From Parashewanella sp965200795 (GTDB lineage Bacteria; Pseudomonadota; Gammaproteobacteria; Enterobacterales; Shewanellaceae): a stretch of 64,000 nt of DNA. The stretch is taken from NCBI GenBank assembly GCA_965200795.1, contig CBDAVB010000013.1, positions 372,001-436,000 of the forward strand, read 5' to 3'. Below, piece by piece: positions 1 through 8,160 of this stretch. A program made the translations under genes and the position numbers. The notes beneath the pieces were generated by a model. That model saw nothing but the letters and a program-made list of their open reading frames with translations. It made no database searches and was not told the DNA's origin. How positions within the stretch are numbered: position 1 is the stretch's first letter; each line of letters opens with the position of its first letter.

Positions 1-562
1 GAGTATCCAAAGTGTGCCTGGCGGGTAACCGGACTCTCGCGCCGCTGACGGACAGATCAATTGTAGTGCCTTTGTATTCGGCTTTGCCTGACTGAGTCGC
101 GGTAACGTGAATACTGTAATTCATCCGCTCCTCGCGGCGATTGAAGTATGTGCCGAGCACAACACCGGGAACCGTGAAGCTTTCTTCTGTAACCGTTTGC
201 GCTTCCTGTCTTAACGACAGTAACCGCTTTCTGTGCTCCTCAATGACTTCTTCATAGACACCGACGGTATACTGTTTTCGGTAACGTTCAAGAGCGGCGA
301 GAAAGCTCTCTTTAGCGGGCGCGTCAAGCATGTGAGTTTGTCGGTTATACTTGACCGCTTCGCACGGAAGTTCTGTCTTATCACGTAAATCGATAATCCG
401 GTTGCAGCTTGCGGCTAAACGGCTGAGTTCCATCTTTAATAAAAAGCGGTCGGTGCTTGATTCAGAGGCCGTTAAGCGATCAAATATTTCTGAAAAGTCA
501 GGCTCCGTTAATAGTGGCTTGAGTTGTTCGATTAATGCTCTTTTTACTTCTTCAAAACTCAT
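1..562 (-). CDS. PilZ-domain protein, N-terminal part (cut by window edge)
   Basis: I read this by hand on the minus strand from ATG at 562 to the window edge, about 187 codons with no stop. It begins MSFEEVKRALIEQLKPLL. After a helical N-terminal region (residues 1-130) there is a PilZ-like start with the arginine cluster NRREERMNYS, followed by DLSVSGARVRL, which fits the RxxxR...(D/N)xSxxG signature that binds cyclic di-GMP. Large PilZ proteins with this N-terminus occur in Shewanella and Vibrio, where from memory a PilZ gene lies beside radA. Here radA begins 15.8 kb away, so the accessory DNA between looks inserted. No strong Shine-Dalgarno is visible. The C-terminal portion and any further PilZ domain lie outside the window. 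The overlapping plus-strand frame at 351-707 is a shadow. Confidence 0.8.
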   Translation of the reverse strand, partial: MSFEEVKRALIEQLKPLLTEPDFSEIFDRLTASESSTDRFLLKMELSRLAASCNRIIDLRDKTELPCEAVKYNRQTHMLDAPAKESFLAALERYRKQYTVGVYEEVIEEHRKRLLSLRQEAQTVTEESFTVPGVVLGTYFNRREERMNYSIHVTATQSGKAEYKGTTIDLSVSGARVRLPARHTLDT

Positions 563-1133
563 GTGTCGATTCTTTGTCGTGATGGAGCGGCCGCTCAATG
601 TCACTTTAGTGACTAAGTTTAATACGTTTTTTATTTTAGCACTGATATCTGAAATCAAGCTGCTTCAGATTACAAAAATAACGCAAAAAAAATGCCATTA
701 CTTATAATGCTGTCACAGTTCACGCCCTTCGGGCTTCGGGTTATTTTGCAAAAGTCTCCGGACTCCCGCTTTCGCAGGGGTGACGATAGAACGGGTATAC
801 GTTCTTCCGTCATGTCCCCGCAAACGCACAAATGAAAAAATCACAAGATAAGGTTAATGACTTAAGGCGGAAGTTCGCTTCTGTCCGTCTGATTTGACAT
901 GAAGCCCTGTGACAAAGACCTCTGACGAGGTTGAGGTGCGGTATAGGCCGCGGCATAAAGCGAACGCCCCGTCTTTCAGTTTCCCGCTTTTTATAAAGCC
1001 GTTAACCATTTTAATTAAAGCTTTATTTATCAATATCTTATAAATTTATAAATTAAACTTAATTTCTCGTAAGTAGTGAGTTTATGTTCGCCGGGTATAC
1101 TCATCATTAAGAAAAATCAGAAGAGGAAATAAA
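563..1133. other. Intergenic region with palindromic repeats and ankyrin-gene leader
   Basis: No gene is supported in this stretch. It holds short GC-rich hairpins, for example around GCCCTTCGGGC near 725 and CCCGCTTTCGCAGGGG near 765. Both look like dispersed palindromic repeats. From about 1010 onward the sequence is AT-rich and matches the upstream region of the second ankyrin gene (see 6423). Confidence 0.6.
1050..1101 (+). promoter_or_regulatory. Promoter and palindromic operator of ankyrin gene 1
   Basis: AAATTAAACTTAATTT at 1050-1065 differs by one base from the perfect 16-bp palindrome AAATTAAATTTAATTT before the paralogue at 6511. TATACT at 1096-1101 is a good -10 box, and exactly 30 bp separate palindrome and -10 in both genes. 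No good -35 box is seen, which suits an activator-dependent promoter. The ribosome site AGAGGAAATAAA before the ATG is also shared. That this is an operator is inference. Confidence 0.6.
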
Positions 1134-2702
1134 ATGACTGCCGCAACCGATATTCCAAACCTAAATTCACAACAGCTGACATCACTTGGTGACGAGGTAT
1201 TTAGCCGTAAGCCAAACGATAACAACGATTATTATCTCGCTATTGAAGTTTCTTCAGATACATCAGCCGGAGAGAAACGGTATAAATTTGTTCAGGTAAA
1301 ACCTGAATTCGCCGAGGGAGTTTTTGGCGACTATGTAAGTTTTCATTCTGAAGGATTAAATAGTCGATCTGTTAATAGTATAGCAAAGAAAGCAAGAAAG
1401 AATACTGCTATAAACGCTCAGACATTAGCTGAGTTCCGGGTTGCTCAAGAAAACCGCCCTCAGCCGGAGGGCTTTAAGAGAAATCCGGTTATTATTTCAC
1501 AAACCCAAGCCCGGGAGATGAAGAGTGATGCTAACCATTATAACGGTTACGCACTTTTATCCGCGGTAGAAAAATGCGACTTTGATAAGGTAAGTAATTT
1601 AATTGATAAAGGAGTTCACCAGGGCTGTTTAAACAAAAAGGAAACAGCGCTTTCAGCCGCAATACAAATAGATAGTGTGTCCGGTTACGGGAGCCGGGAT
1701 AGTGTTAAAAACCAAGCTCGTCTCGCTGACAGGAAAAAAATCATAAATAAGCTGTTAGAGAATCCCCAGTGTGACCCGACATCGGGTGAGCCTTCGGCCT
1801 TGCAAATCGCGTTTGAACAAAAAGATAAACAACTCTTAAAACAGCTGCTTGTACATTGCGTTAAAGACGGCGCGTCACCCAGACGCGTTAACAAGGCGGT
1901 CAATTTTTGTATCGCAAACTGTCCGTATTCCTATCCGTTAATGTCAGGCGCAATGGCCGGGGAAGGGACGGCCAATAAAAAACTTTGGTTAAATAAAACT
2001 CCAGATAAACTTTTCAAACGATTAATGAACACGAACCGCGAAGTCGCGAAACTATTATTTAAAGATATGCAACAAGGGTGTGTATATGAGTGCGAAAGTT
2101 TAAAAGCACAAATACGACAAAATCCTGACATGCCTGATATCCCGGAAACTGTCATACAAGGATGGCAGACCTGTTTTAATTACGGCATGTTACTTAGTGT
2201 TTCTGATGCCGACTATATGTCAGCCCCCCCTGTTTACAAAGAAGTTCAGATTCAATCGGCTCATCCCTTAGCCTCTGCCGAATTACAAGAGCTTGAGCAG
2301 AAGTGTAAGTTAAATGAAGAGCTTAAAGTGCGTATCGACGGCGTCGACCGTCACGGAAAAACCGTATTAATGCATGCGGTTGAGTCCGATAATCCGGACT
2401 TAGTGCGGAAATTAGTCGACAATGAAGGCGCAAATCCGAACACCAGGTTACAACCTGAGGCATCTCATAAGCATCTTACATTCGCGAAGAGGTTCATTTG
2501 CTTTATTTTTCGTATTAAACCGAAGTACAAAGTTTCGGCGGCTGATTTTGCGAAAAACACACCAGACGGAAAGGATATTAAGCGAATTCTGAACGGTGAT
2601 GATCCGACTCGAGTTAAGAACCGCGGCATCAGTTCAGATAATGACTCTAATCCTCCGGTTTATAAACCGGTAAACCGTCACGCAATTCCGGTCGTGATCT
2701 GA
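1134..2702 (+). CDS. Ankyrin-repeat protein, paralogue 1
   Basis: This is a 522-residue protein with no signal peptide or membrane segment. Residues 1-115 form a module of unknown fold containing LNSQQLTSLGDEV and a strand pair around NDYYLAIEV...KRYKFVQV. Ankyrin-like helices follow near residues 138-165 (GYALLSAVEKCDFDKVSNLI) and 220-242 (SALQIAFEQKDKQLLKQLL). A helical middle section then leads to a clear ankyrin repeat near 404-437 (GKTVLMHAVESDNPDLVRKL) and a basic tail module. The 496-residue gene at 6511 is a close paralogue along its whole length. The start has a strong AGAGGAAATAAA ribosome site. Ankyrin proteins of this kind in host-associated bacteria are often secreted effectors, but no secretion signal can be read here, so that role is inference. 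Confidence 0.75.
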   Translation: MTAATDIPNLNSQQLTSLGDEVFSRKPNDNNDYYLAIEVSSDTSAGEKRYKFVQVKPEFAEGVFGDYVSFHSEGLNSRSVNSIAKKARKNTAINAQTLAEFRVAQENRPQPEGFKRNPVIISQTQAREMKSDANHYNGYALLSAVEKCDFDKVSNLIDKGVHQGCLNKKETALSAAIQIDSVSGYGSRDSVKNQARLADRKKIINKLLENPQCDPTSGEPSALQIAFEQKDKQLLKQLLVHCVKDGASPRRVNKAVNFCIANCPYSYPLMSGAMAGEGTANKKLWLNKTPDKLFKRLMNTNREVAKLLFKDMQQGCVYECESLKAQIRQNPDMPDIPETVIQGWQTCFNYGMLLSVSDADYMSAPPVYKEVQIQSAHPLASAELQELEQKCKLNEELKVRIDGVDRHGKTVLMHAVESDNPDLVRKLVDNEGANPNTRLQPEASHKHLTFAKRFICFIFRIKPKYKVSAADFAKNTPDGKDIKRILNGDDPTRVKNRGISSDNDSNPPVYKPVNRHAIPVVI

Positions 2703-2738
2703 ATCCACCGGTGACACCTGCGCAAATATGATTATTTA

Positions 2739-4255
2739 GTCGGTACTGAAAAACATAACTTCAAGATTTAAAATGTACGGCATCTGATTTACGCAAAATT
2801 CAGAACCGTACCCAAAAGCAACATTTCTTATATTTCGCATCAATTTCACTACAAAATAGCCAAAACTCACCATCTTTTTCGAGCAAAAAGAAAATGGCTA
2901 ACCACTTTCTCAGGTTCCAGGCACACGCAGCCATTAGAAGGTTTATTGAGTCGCCAACACTGCCCTTTAACCAGTTCTTACACAGCCTAAAATCACTCTT
3001 CAAATGCCCGATTACTGGTTCAATTGTTGCCCGTTTTTTACAGAGTTCACTTTTGCGTTTTCTCTTTGCTTGCGAGTCCCGTTTTAATGGCCGGCTAGGG
3101 ATAACAACTTCTTGGTCAACATACTGCATACACCCTTTATAGCCTTTATCTACAACGGCTGTAGTGATTTTACTCTTTCGGTGTTTATGGGCATGGTCAA
3201 GTGCAGGTCTAAGCAATTTTGAGTCGTGTTCATGTTTGTCATGACTGGTTACACCAATGATTAATTGACTCTGCTCTGTGAGCACGACAGAAGCCTTCTT
3301 ACCATACTCGTAAGGCTTGTGGTCTTTGCCTTTCCCTACGCAGTAAACATCGGGTTCATGAAGGCTGTAAATCTTGTTCTTGTCTTTACGTTGCTGTGTA
3401 ATGGCTTTTTCATAATTGGAAAAATTCTCTTTTTGTAAATCAAGGACATCTTGTGGAAGTTTGCGTTGTAGCTCCCTTAAAAGCTTACCTGCGATAACAC
3501 GTAACCTTTTTAACGCTCTTCTGGCTTTGCTTCGATTTTTGGCATGTCTAAAGCTTCGACAGTCAATGCGTAGCTGTTTGACTTCTTTGACATAAGTACG
3601 TCTTTGCTTGATCCCAAATACTTTGGCTAGTTTATTGACTCGGTTAACCACCTTGATGGCAAGCTTGCTATCTGTCGGATAAGTAATGGCTTTTTCTTGG
3701 ACGGTTGTATCAACGTACACGGTGTCATCTTCAGCTTTGTCACCGTGTAAAGCCACAGATAATGCAAAGATTTTTTCACAGCCTTTTTCACCGATGCGCT
3801 TACGAAAAACACTGAGTTCACTGGCATCACAAGGGCGTGCTGTTTGAAACTCTGTCTCACCACAAAACACTTGAAAATACACGTTCATCAGCCACTCATC
3901 GACCAAGGCTTCATCGCTGAGTTTGTAAAGTTGTTTGAGTATTAGCAAACCGCACATCAACCGAATTGGCTTCGCTTTACGGCCTAATTTTTTGTATAAC
4001 GGCTTGAACTCTTCTTCCAACGCTCGCCAATCAAAGGCATTAGCTAAAATGAGTAAAGGGTGAGTTTGCAGAAGCTGTTCTGTGATATTAAACAGACTGT
4101 CGTTAGGTAAATTTGACGGGCTTTCTTTGAGCATTTTTAGCACCCAAAACGACCAGAAACCATAGGTTAACTATATCATTTCTGGTCGAAATTGAATGTA
4201 TAAAATAGCTATATTTTATTAGAGATCAGAATGTTAGATGTTTTTCATGACCGAC
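2739..4255 (-). mobile_element. IS5-family insertion sequence, copy A (complete)
   Basis: The 1517-bp element has imperfect terminal inverted repeats beginning GTCGGT(A/C)(C/A)TGAAAAAC. TATTTA flanks it on both sides (2733-2738 and 4256-4261), an apparent 6-bp duplication; copy B shares only TA with its flanks. Copy B at 8161 and a truncated copy C at 31023 are nearly identical. Confidence 0.85.
2800..4134 (-). CDS. IS5-family transposase (copy A)
   Basis: This DDE transposase of about 444 residues mobilizes copy A. Visible active-site segments are VYVDTTVQ (first Asp), TAVVDKGYKG (second Asp) and ATIEPVIGHLKSD (Glu), in the right order. The N-terminal DUF772-like region has the typical KLSDEALV...CDASELSVFRKRIG pattern. 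I chose ATG at 4134; an in-frame GTG lies 9 bp upstream. The frame is intact, so this is the only one of the three copies that could still make a full enzyme and possibly act on the others. Confidence 0.85.
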   Translation of the reverse strand: MLKESPSNLPNDSLFNITEQLLQTHPLLILANAFDWRALEEEFKPLYKKLGRKAKPIRLMCGLLILKQLYKLSDEALVDEWLMNVYFQVFCGETEFQTARPCDASELSVFRKRIGEKGCEKIFALSVALHGDKAEDDTVYVDTTVQEKAITYPTDSKLAIKVVNRVNKLAKVFGIKQRRTYVKEVKQLRIDCRSFRHAKNRSKARRALKRLRVIAGKLLRELQRKLPQDVLDLQKENFSNYEKAITQQRKDKNKIYSLHEPDVYCVGKGKDHKPYEYGKKASVVLTEQSQLIIGVTSHDKHEHDSKLLRPALDHAHKHRKSKITTAVVDKGYKGCMQYVDQEVVIPSRPLKRDSQAKRKRKSELCKKRATIEPVIGHLKSDFRLCKNWLKGSVGDSINLLMAACAWNLRKWLAIFFLLEKDGEFWLFCSEIDAKYKKCCFWVRF

Positions 4256-4590
4256 TATTTACCGTTAAAATAGCCGCCATCACCTATTCCCGGGTCTTTT
4301 AAAGAAAGCATATAAGCTGAAAATGAATCACCGCTGGTGGAGCGAGGTATCGTTTAACGTTATCGTCACTCCTGCTTGAAAGACTGCCGATATTACCGCT
4401 CAATGAAGGTATGGATATGTAAGCGGTATTCGCATGATTGTCAGGCCGGAAAATCGGAAAAAGTAGAAACTGTGACGTGTGATGTTGCCGATGAAGCGTT
4501 AAAAATTTTAGCGGCGACTCTTAATGATTTTCTGTATGATTTTCTGTTTTAATAAAAGCATTGTTTTTCAATATGTTATAAATTGATAAA
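4256..4590. other. Intergenic remnant between IS5 copy A and IS66
   Basis: No gene is supported. The right part (about 4545-4590) is homologous to 1010-1050 upstream of ankyrin gene 1, so it is the upstream half of the ankyrin gene 2 promoter region, displaced by the IS66 insertion. A 26-bp segment at 4374-4399 recurs inverted at 8068-8093. Confidence 0.6.
4374..4399 (+). repeat. Inverted dispersed repeat, left copy
   Basis: The segment beginning GCTTGAAAGACTGCC matches, with about two differences in 26, the reverse complement of 8068-8093. The two copies bracket IS66 and ankyrin gene 2. Confidence 0.55.
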
Positions 4591-6417
4591 GTAACTACTC
4601 AATAAGTTGTGGTAGTTCGAGACCCTTGCAGCACCAAGTCTCCCAGTAAAGGGATGGTATTTTTAAGAGAAAGCCTGTCATTTAAAAACGCCCAAAATGA
4701 CACGTTTTGTTTTTGGCAGGTTTTGCGCAAACTCGAAAAGGTGTCTCGGCATCGGCGTCCTAAATCACTTCTTGTTCCACCACTGACTTTTCGCCTTTTG
4801 ACATGTTCTCGCAAATCGTTTTCACTGCCGTTGGTATGTATCGGAATTTCAGGTCGTTCCAGTACTCGAAGTAGCGACGACTTATGTTTGTGCAGTCGCT
4901 TTAGCTGTTGATTCAAGGTTTGATAACTGGTCTTTTGCGTAAAAATATCATCAAACCTTTGAGAGAGTTGTTCTGCTTTCTTGATACAAGGCTGAACTTT
5001 ATAACGTTTAAGCTCACGGTAAAAATCCCAAATCTCATCTCTCACTTTTTTGATATCACTACGGTGTTCTGGGCAAAGTGGAATAAGATTGTGGATGAGC
5101 CTTTCAGCATGAACCCAGCACAGAGCGTGAATGAGTACCTTAAATTGTCCCGCGCCATCACTGACAACCACCAATGATTCGATAGGTTGCACTTCAACGG
5201 CTTGAGCAAATAATGCCCTTTCGGTCGCACATCGAATATGACGTTCGCTGGTAAATCCGAGCTGCTGTAAATGCTCCAGCCATTGTGCTTCATTATTAAA
5301 AAATTGACATGGGTGATTAGCAAGACTTTCCCGTTGTGCCATGGGTAACCTTTGTTGCTTCATATAATTCAGCGCCGCAGTATTAATGCGATACCCGAGT
5401 TGATCCGCACACAGCAATGACAAGAAATTTACTCTGCTTTTGCTTTTTGAACTTTGAAACCAAGCAAACAGCTCATTACCGATATGAGTGACAAACCCAT
5501 TTTTGCCTTGATGACGTCCACCTGTATCATCGGTCGTAATGTAACCTGTACCGCTTAGCCCTTTAGTCAATAAGTCATCCTTCTCGTGATGAAAGTCATC
5601 ATATTTTTCTGATAACAAACGATTGAGTTGGCCTGCTGAAATATCGACGCCCCACTCTCTGAGTTGTTCGAGCAGTAGCGACTGAGTCACTTGACAATGA
5701 TGGTGCTGATACAGCACATAAGTTCTTAATGTTGTACCAAAGTGCGAGCCTTTGAGCTCTGCCGGGAGTTGGCCTGATACTATCTTGCCGTCAGCGAGAC
5801 GGTAGCGGGCCATCTTGTAACAAGTATTGATGTTGTTAATTTCGATGTCTTGAACAACAAAAGTTTTATAGCCGATGAATTGAGCGTTTGATGGAATGTG
5901 ACCTTCCGGCTCTATGACTTTTTCATTATGGATGCGCAGGTTCGAGGTTTTACCGCGCTTTCCTTTTCGCTTGCCAGACTTCCCTTTGTTCGAACCGTTT
6001 TCATCGTTGTCAGGGTCAGTATTATCATCCATACCGCTGGGTTTGAACTTGGGTTTCTTTTTCTGATTCTTAAGCTCTTTGATTTCATCTTCTAAAATTT
6101 GAACACGCTCAGACAGCTCTACAATAGTTTGCTGTAGTTCTTCAACGACTGGACGACATTCAGGGCAAGCTGAATCAGATAAATCAGGAATTTTTAGCTT
6201 CAAAATCAAGTGGTATAATTAAATTTGATGAGAGTATGAAGCCTTAAAATAAGCAGTCAAGTTGATCGCACGATCGTTACAAAATCTTACAGTTTGATGA
6301 CTTAAGTACCTAGTCAATTGCTTTCATCTGAAGAAGTCGCTCTTGACTGGCGTTTCAGAAAGAAAAATATTCGATTACATTTGACTGGGTACTTACCACA
6401 ACTTATTGAGTAGTTAC
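4591..6417 (-). mobile_element. IS66-family insertion sequence with 8-bp target duplication
   Basis: Perfect 24-bp terminal inverted repeats lie at 4591-4614 and 6394-6417, beginning GTAACTACTC. The element is flanked by TTGATAAA at 4583-4590 and 6418-6425, an 8-bp direct duplication as expected for IS66. It carries only the large transposase; the usual small accessory genes tnpA and tnpB are absent. It sits inside the upstream region of ankyrin gene 2. Confidence 0.93.
4599..6209 (-). CDS. IS66-family transposase
   Basis: The 536-residue protein starts with a short helical region containing CPECRP and a coiled coil (residues 25-55), then a Lys/Gly-rich linker. The IS66 catalytic core follows: TDDTGGRHQGKNGFVTHIG (first Asp), VVVSDGAGQFKVL (second Asp) and NGSENDLREHVKRRKVSGGT (Glu). 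The reported start is TTG at 6209, with another in-frame TTG at 6203; no ATG is available near the N-terminus. The frame is complete, and the perfect ends and duplication indicate a recent insertion. Confidence 0.9.
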   Translation of the reverse strand: MILKLKIPDLSDSACPECRPVVEELQQTIVELSERVQILEDEIKELKNQKKKPKFKPSGMDDNTDPDNDENGSNKGKSGKRKGKRGKTSNLRIHNEKVIEPEGHIPSNAQFIGYKTFVVQDIEINNINTCYKMARYRLADGKIVSGQLPAELKGSHFGTTLRTYVLYQHHHCQVTQSLLLEQLREWGVDISAGQLNRLLSEKYDDFHHEKDDLLTKGLSGTGYITTDDTGGRHQGKNGFVTHIGNELFAWFQSSKSKSRVNFLSLLCADQLGYRINTAALNYMKQQRLPMAQRESLANHPCQFFNNEAQWLEHLQQLGFTSERHIRCATERALFAQAVEVQPIESLVVVSDGAGQFKVLIHALCWVHAERLIHNLIPLCPEHRSDIKKVRDEIWDFYRELKRYKVQPCIKKAEQLSQRFDDIFTQKTSYQTLNQQLKRLHKHKSSLLRVLERPEIPIHTNGSENDLREHVKRRKVSGGTRSDLGRRCRDTFSSLRKTCQKQNVSFWAFLNDRLSLKNTIPLLGDLVLQGSRTTTTY

Positions 6418-6422
6418 TTGAT

Positions 6423-6474
6423 AAATTAAATTTAATTTCTTGTAAATACTGGTTTTAAGTTTGCAGAGTACACT
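6423..6474 (+). promoter_or_regulatory. Promoter and perfect palindrome of ankyrin gene 2
   Basis: AAATTAAATTTAATTT at 6423-6438 is a perfect 16-bp palindrome. TACACT at 6469-6474 is the likely -10 box, 30 bp downstream as in ankyrin gene 1. The IS66 end lies directly beside the palindrome, at 6417, so everything further upstream has been replaced by IS sequence. Confidence 0.6.
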
Positions 6475-6510
6475 TATCAGCTCAGAAGCATATCCGAAAG
6501 AGGAAATAAA

Positions 6511-8001
6511 ATGACCGCCGCTTGCGCAATTCAAAGACCAAACTCACAACAGCTGACATCACTCGGCGACGAGGTACATAACAGCAAGCCAAACCTTCTC
6601 AATGATTATTTTATTGCTATTGAAGTCCCGGGGGCGTCCGGTCAGCAGCAGTATAAGTTTGTTTCGGTTAAACCCCGAAAAGGCGCCGGAGGCTTCTCCT
6701 CAAACGTAAGGTTTCATTCTGAAGAATTACACAGCCGGTCTGTTTCAGATATAGCGAAGAAAGCGAGAAACAGTCATGCTGTAAAAGCGCAGACATTTGA
6801 TGAATTCCAATCCGAATATGAATATCAACAACAAGCTTGCAGCCGAGCCGCGGGCTATACGGGCTATAAGAGAAAAGCCGTCATTTTCCCGCAATCCGAA
6901 GTCGATGTTATGAGTGATATGGTTAACCCTGTTAACAGTTACTTACTGGTTTCAGCCGCGACAAACGTCGACTATAAAAAGGTAGAAAAATTGATTGATG
7001 AGGGAATTAACTGCAACGGAATATGCAGCGGCGATACAGCGCTTTCTGCGGCAGTTAAATTAGATACCTGTCACATGGCAACGGATACCAGAAAAAGAAT
7101 TCTTGCTAACAGAGACAGCATTATTGATAAGCTGCTGAAGAATCCCCGGTGTGACCCGACATTGGGTAAGCCGTCGGCTTTGCAAATCGTGTTTGAACAA
7201 AAAGATAAACAACTCTTACAACAACTGCTTGCGCATTGTGTTTTAGGTGACGCGTCACCCAGACGCGTTAATGACGCGGTCAATTTTTGTATTGCCCGCT
7301 GTCCTCAATACTATCGGGTGATCTCACAGGCAATGTCACAGCAAGTGATTGCCTCAGGGTCGGCTAACAGAGTTTGCTTAACTAAAACTCCCGCAGGACT
7401 GATTAAACAATTAATTCAGACTCAACCTGATGTTGCGGCGCGGTTATTTCAAGATATGAAAAATGGGTGTATAGATGAGTGCGAAAGTTTAAAAGCGCAA
7501 ATACAAAGTTATCAAAAAAAAGATCCTGAAATTCCGGTTACGCTTACGATCCCTGAGACTGTTATACAAGGATGGCAGACGTGTTTTAATTACGGCATGT
7601 TGCTTAAAAACCGCCGCATGTTGCCTGACGGCGATGACTTAGGCTCTGAATTAAAAGAACTTGAGCAAAGGTGTCTTTTAAGTGAAAGAGAACAAACGCC
7701 TAAAGTACATATCGACGGCGTCGACATCCACGGAAAAACCGTATTGATGCATGCGGTTGAGTCCGATGATCCAGACTTAGTGCGAAAATTAGTCAAGAAT
7801 GAAGGCGCGAAGCCGGAAACTGAGTTACAGCCCGGGACATCTCATAGGCATCTCACATTAGTGGATAGGTTCATTTACTTTCTGTCGGGTATTAAACCGA
7901 AGTACAAAGTCTCGGCGGTTGATTTTGCGAAAAATACAAGAAACGGAACCGCTATTAAGGAGATTTTAAATCAAGACACCGAATTACGTTCTTTAGTATA
8001 G
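6511..8001 (+). CDS. Ankyrin-repeat protein, paralogue 2
   Basis: The 496-residue protein is collinear with the product at 1134. Shared blocks include NSQQLTSLGDEV near the N-terminus, SALQIVFEQKDKQLLQQLL and ASPRRVN in the middle, and GKTVLMHAVESDDPDLVRKL near residue 420. The C-terminal module KPKYKVSAVDFAKNTRNG is also shared. The N-terminal 120 residues have diverged most outside those blocks. No signal peptide or membrane segment is seen. The leader and ribosome site (GAGGAAATAAA) are conserved with paralogue 1. IS66 has replaced its upstream DNA, so expression may differ from its sister. An effector role is inference. Confidence 0.75.
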   Translation: MTAACAIQRPNSQQLTSLGDEVHNSKPNLLNDYFIAIEVPGASGQQQYKFVSVKPRKGAGGFSSNVRFHSEELHSRSVSDIAKKARNSHAVKAQTFDEFQSEYEYQQQACSRAAGYTGYKRKAVIFPQSEVDVMSDMVNPVNSYLLVSAATNVDYKKVEKLIDEGINCNGICSGDTALSAAVKLDTCHMATDTRKRILANRDSIIDKLLKNPRCDPTLGKPSALQIVFEQKDKQLLQQLLAHCVLGDASPRRVNDAVNFCIARCPQYYRVISQAMSQQVIASGSANRVCLTKTPAGLIKQLIQTQPDVAARLFQDMKNGCIDECESLKAQIQSYQKKDPEIPVTLTIPETVIQGWQTCFNYGMLLKNRRMLPDGDDLGSELKELEQRCLLSEREQTPKVHIDGVDIHGKTVLMHAVESDDPDLVRKLVKNEGAKPETELQPGTSHRHLTLVDRFIYFLSGIKPKYKVSAVDFAKNTRNGTAIKEILNQDTELRSLV

Positions 8002-8067
8002 GTACATGACTATAAGTTTTCCGATATTTCCGGGGTTCAGGTTAAGCGCTTTGCAGGGCGCTCTCGC

Positions 8068-8093
8068 GCGGTAATACCGGCGGTCTTTCAAGC
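8068..8093 (-). repeat. Inverted dispersed repeat, right copy
   Basis: This is the reverse-complement partner of 4374-4399. It lies between the end of ankyrin gene 2 and IS5 copy B. Confidence 0.55.
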
Positions 8094-8160
8094 GGAAGTA
8101 ACGCCGCGCGGTGCTTAAGACGGGCGTCACAAAAGTGAAAAAATTACAGTCGGGTACTTA

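Noticed and set aside
351..707. Plus-strand ORF of 118 codons
   Set aside because: It is antisense to a PilZ-domain gene whose minus-strand reading frame runs open from 562 to the window edge with recognisable motifs.
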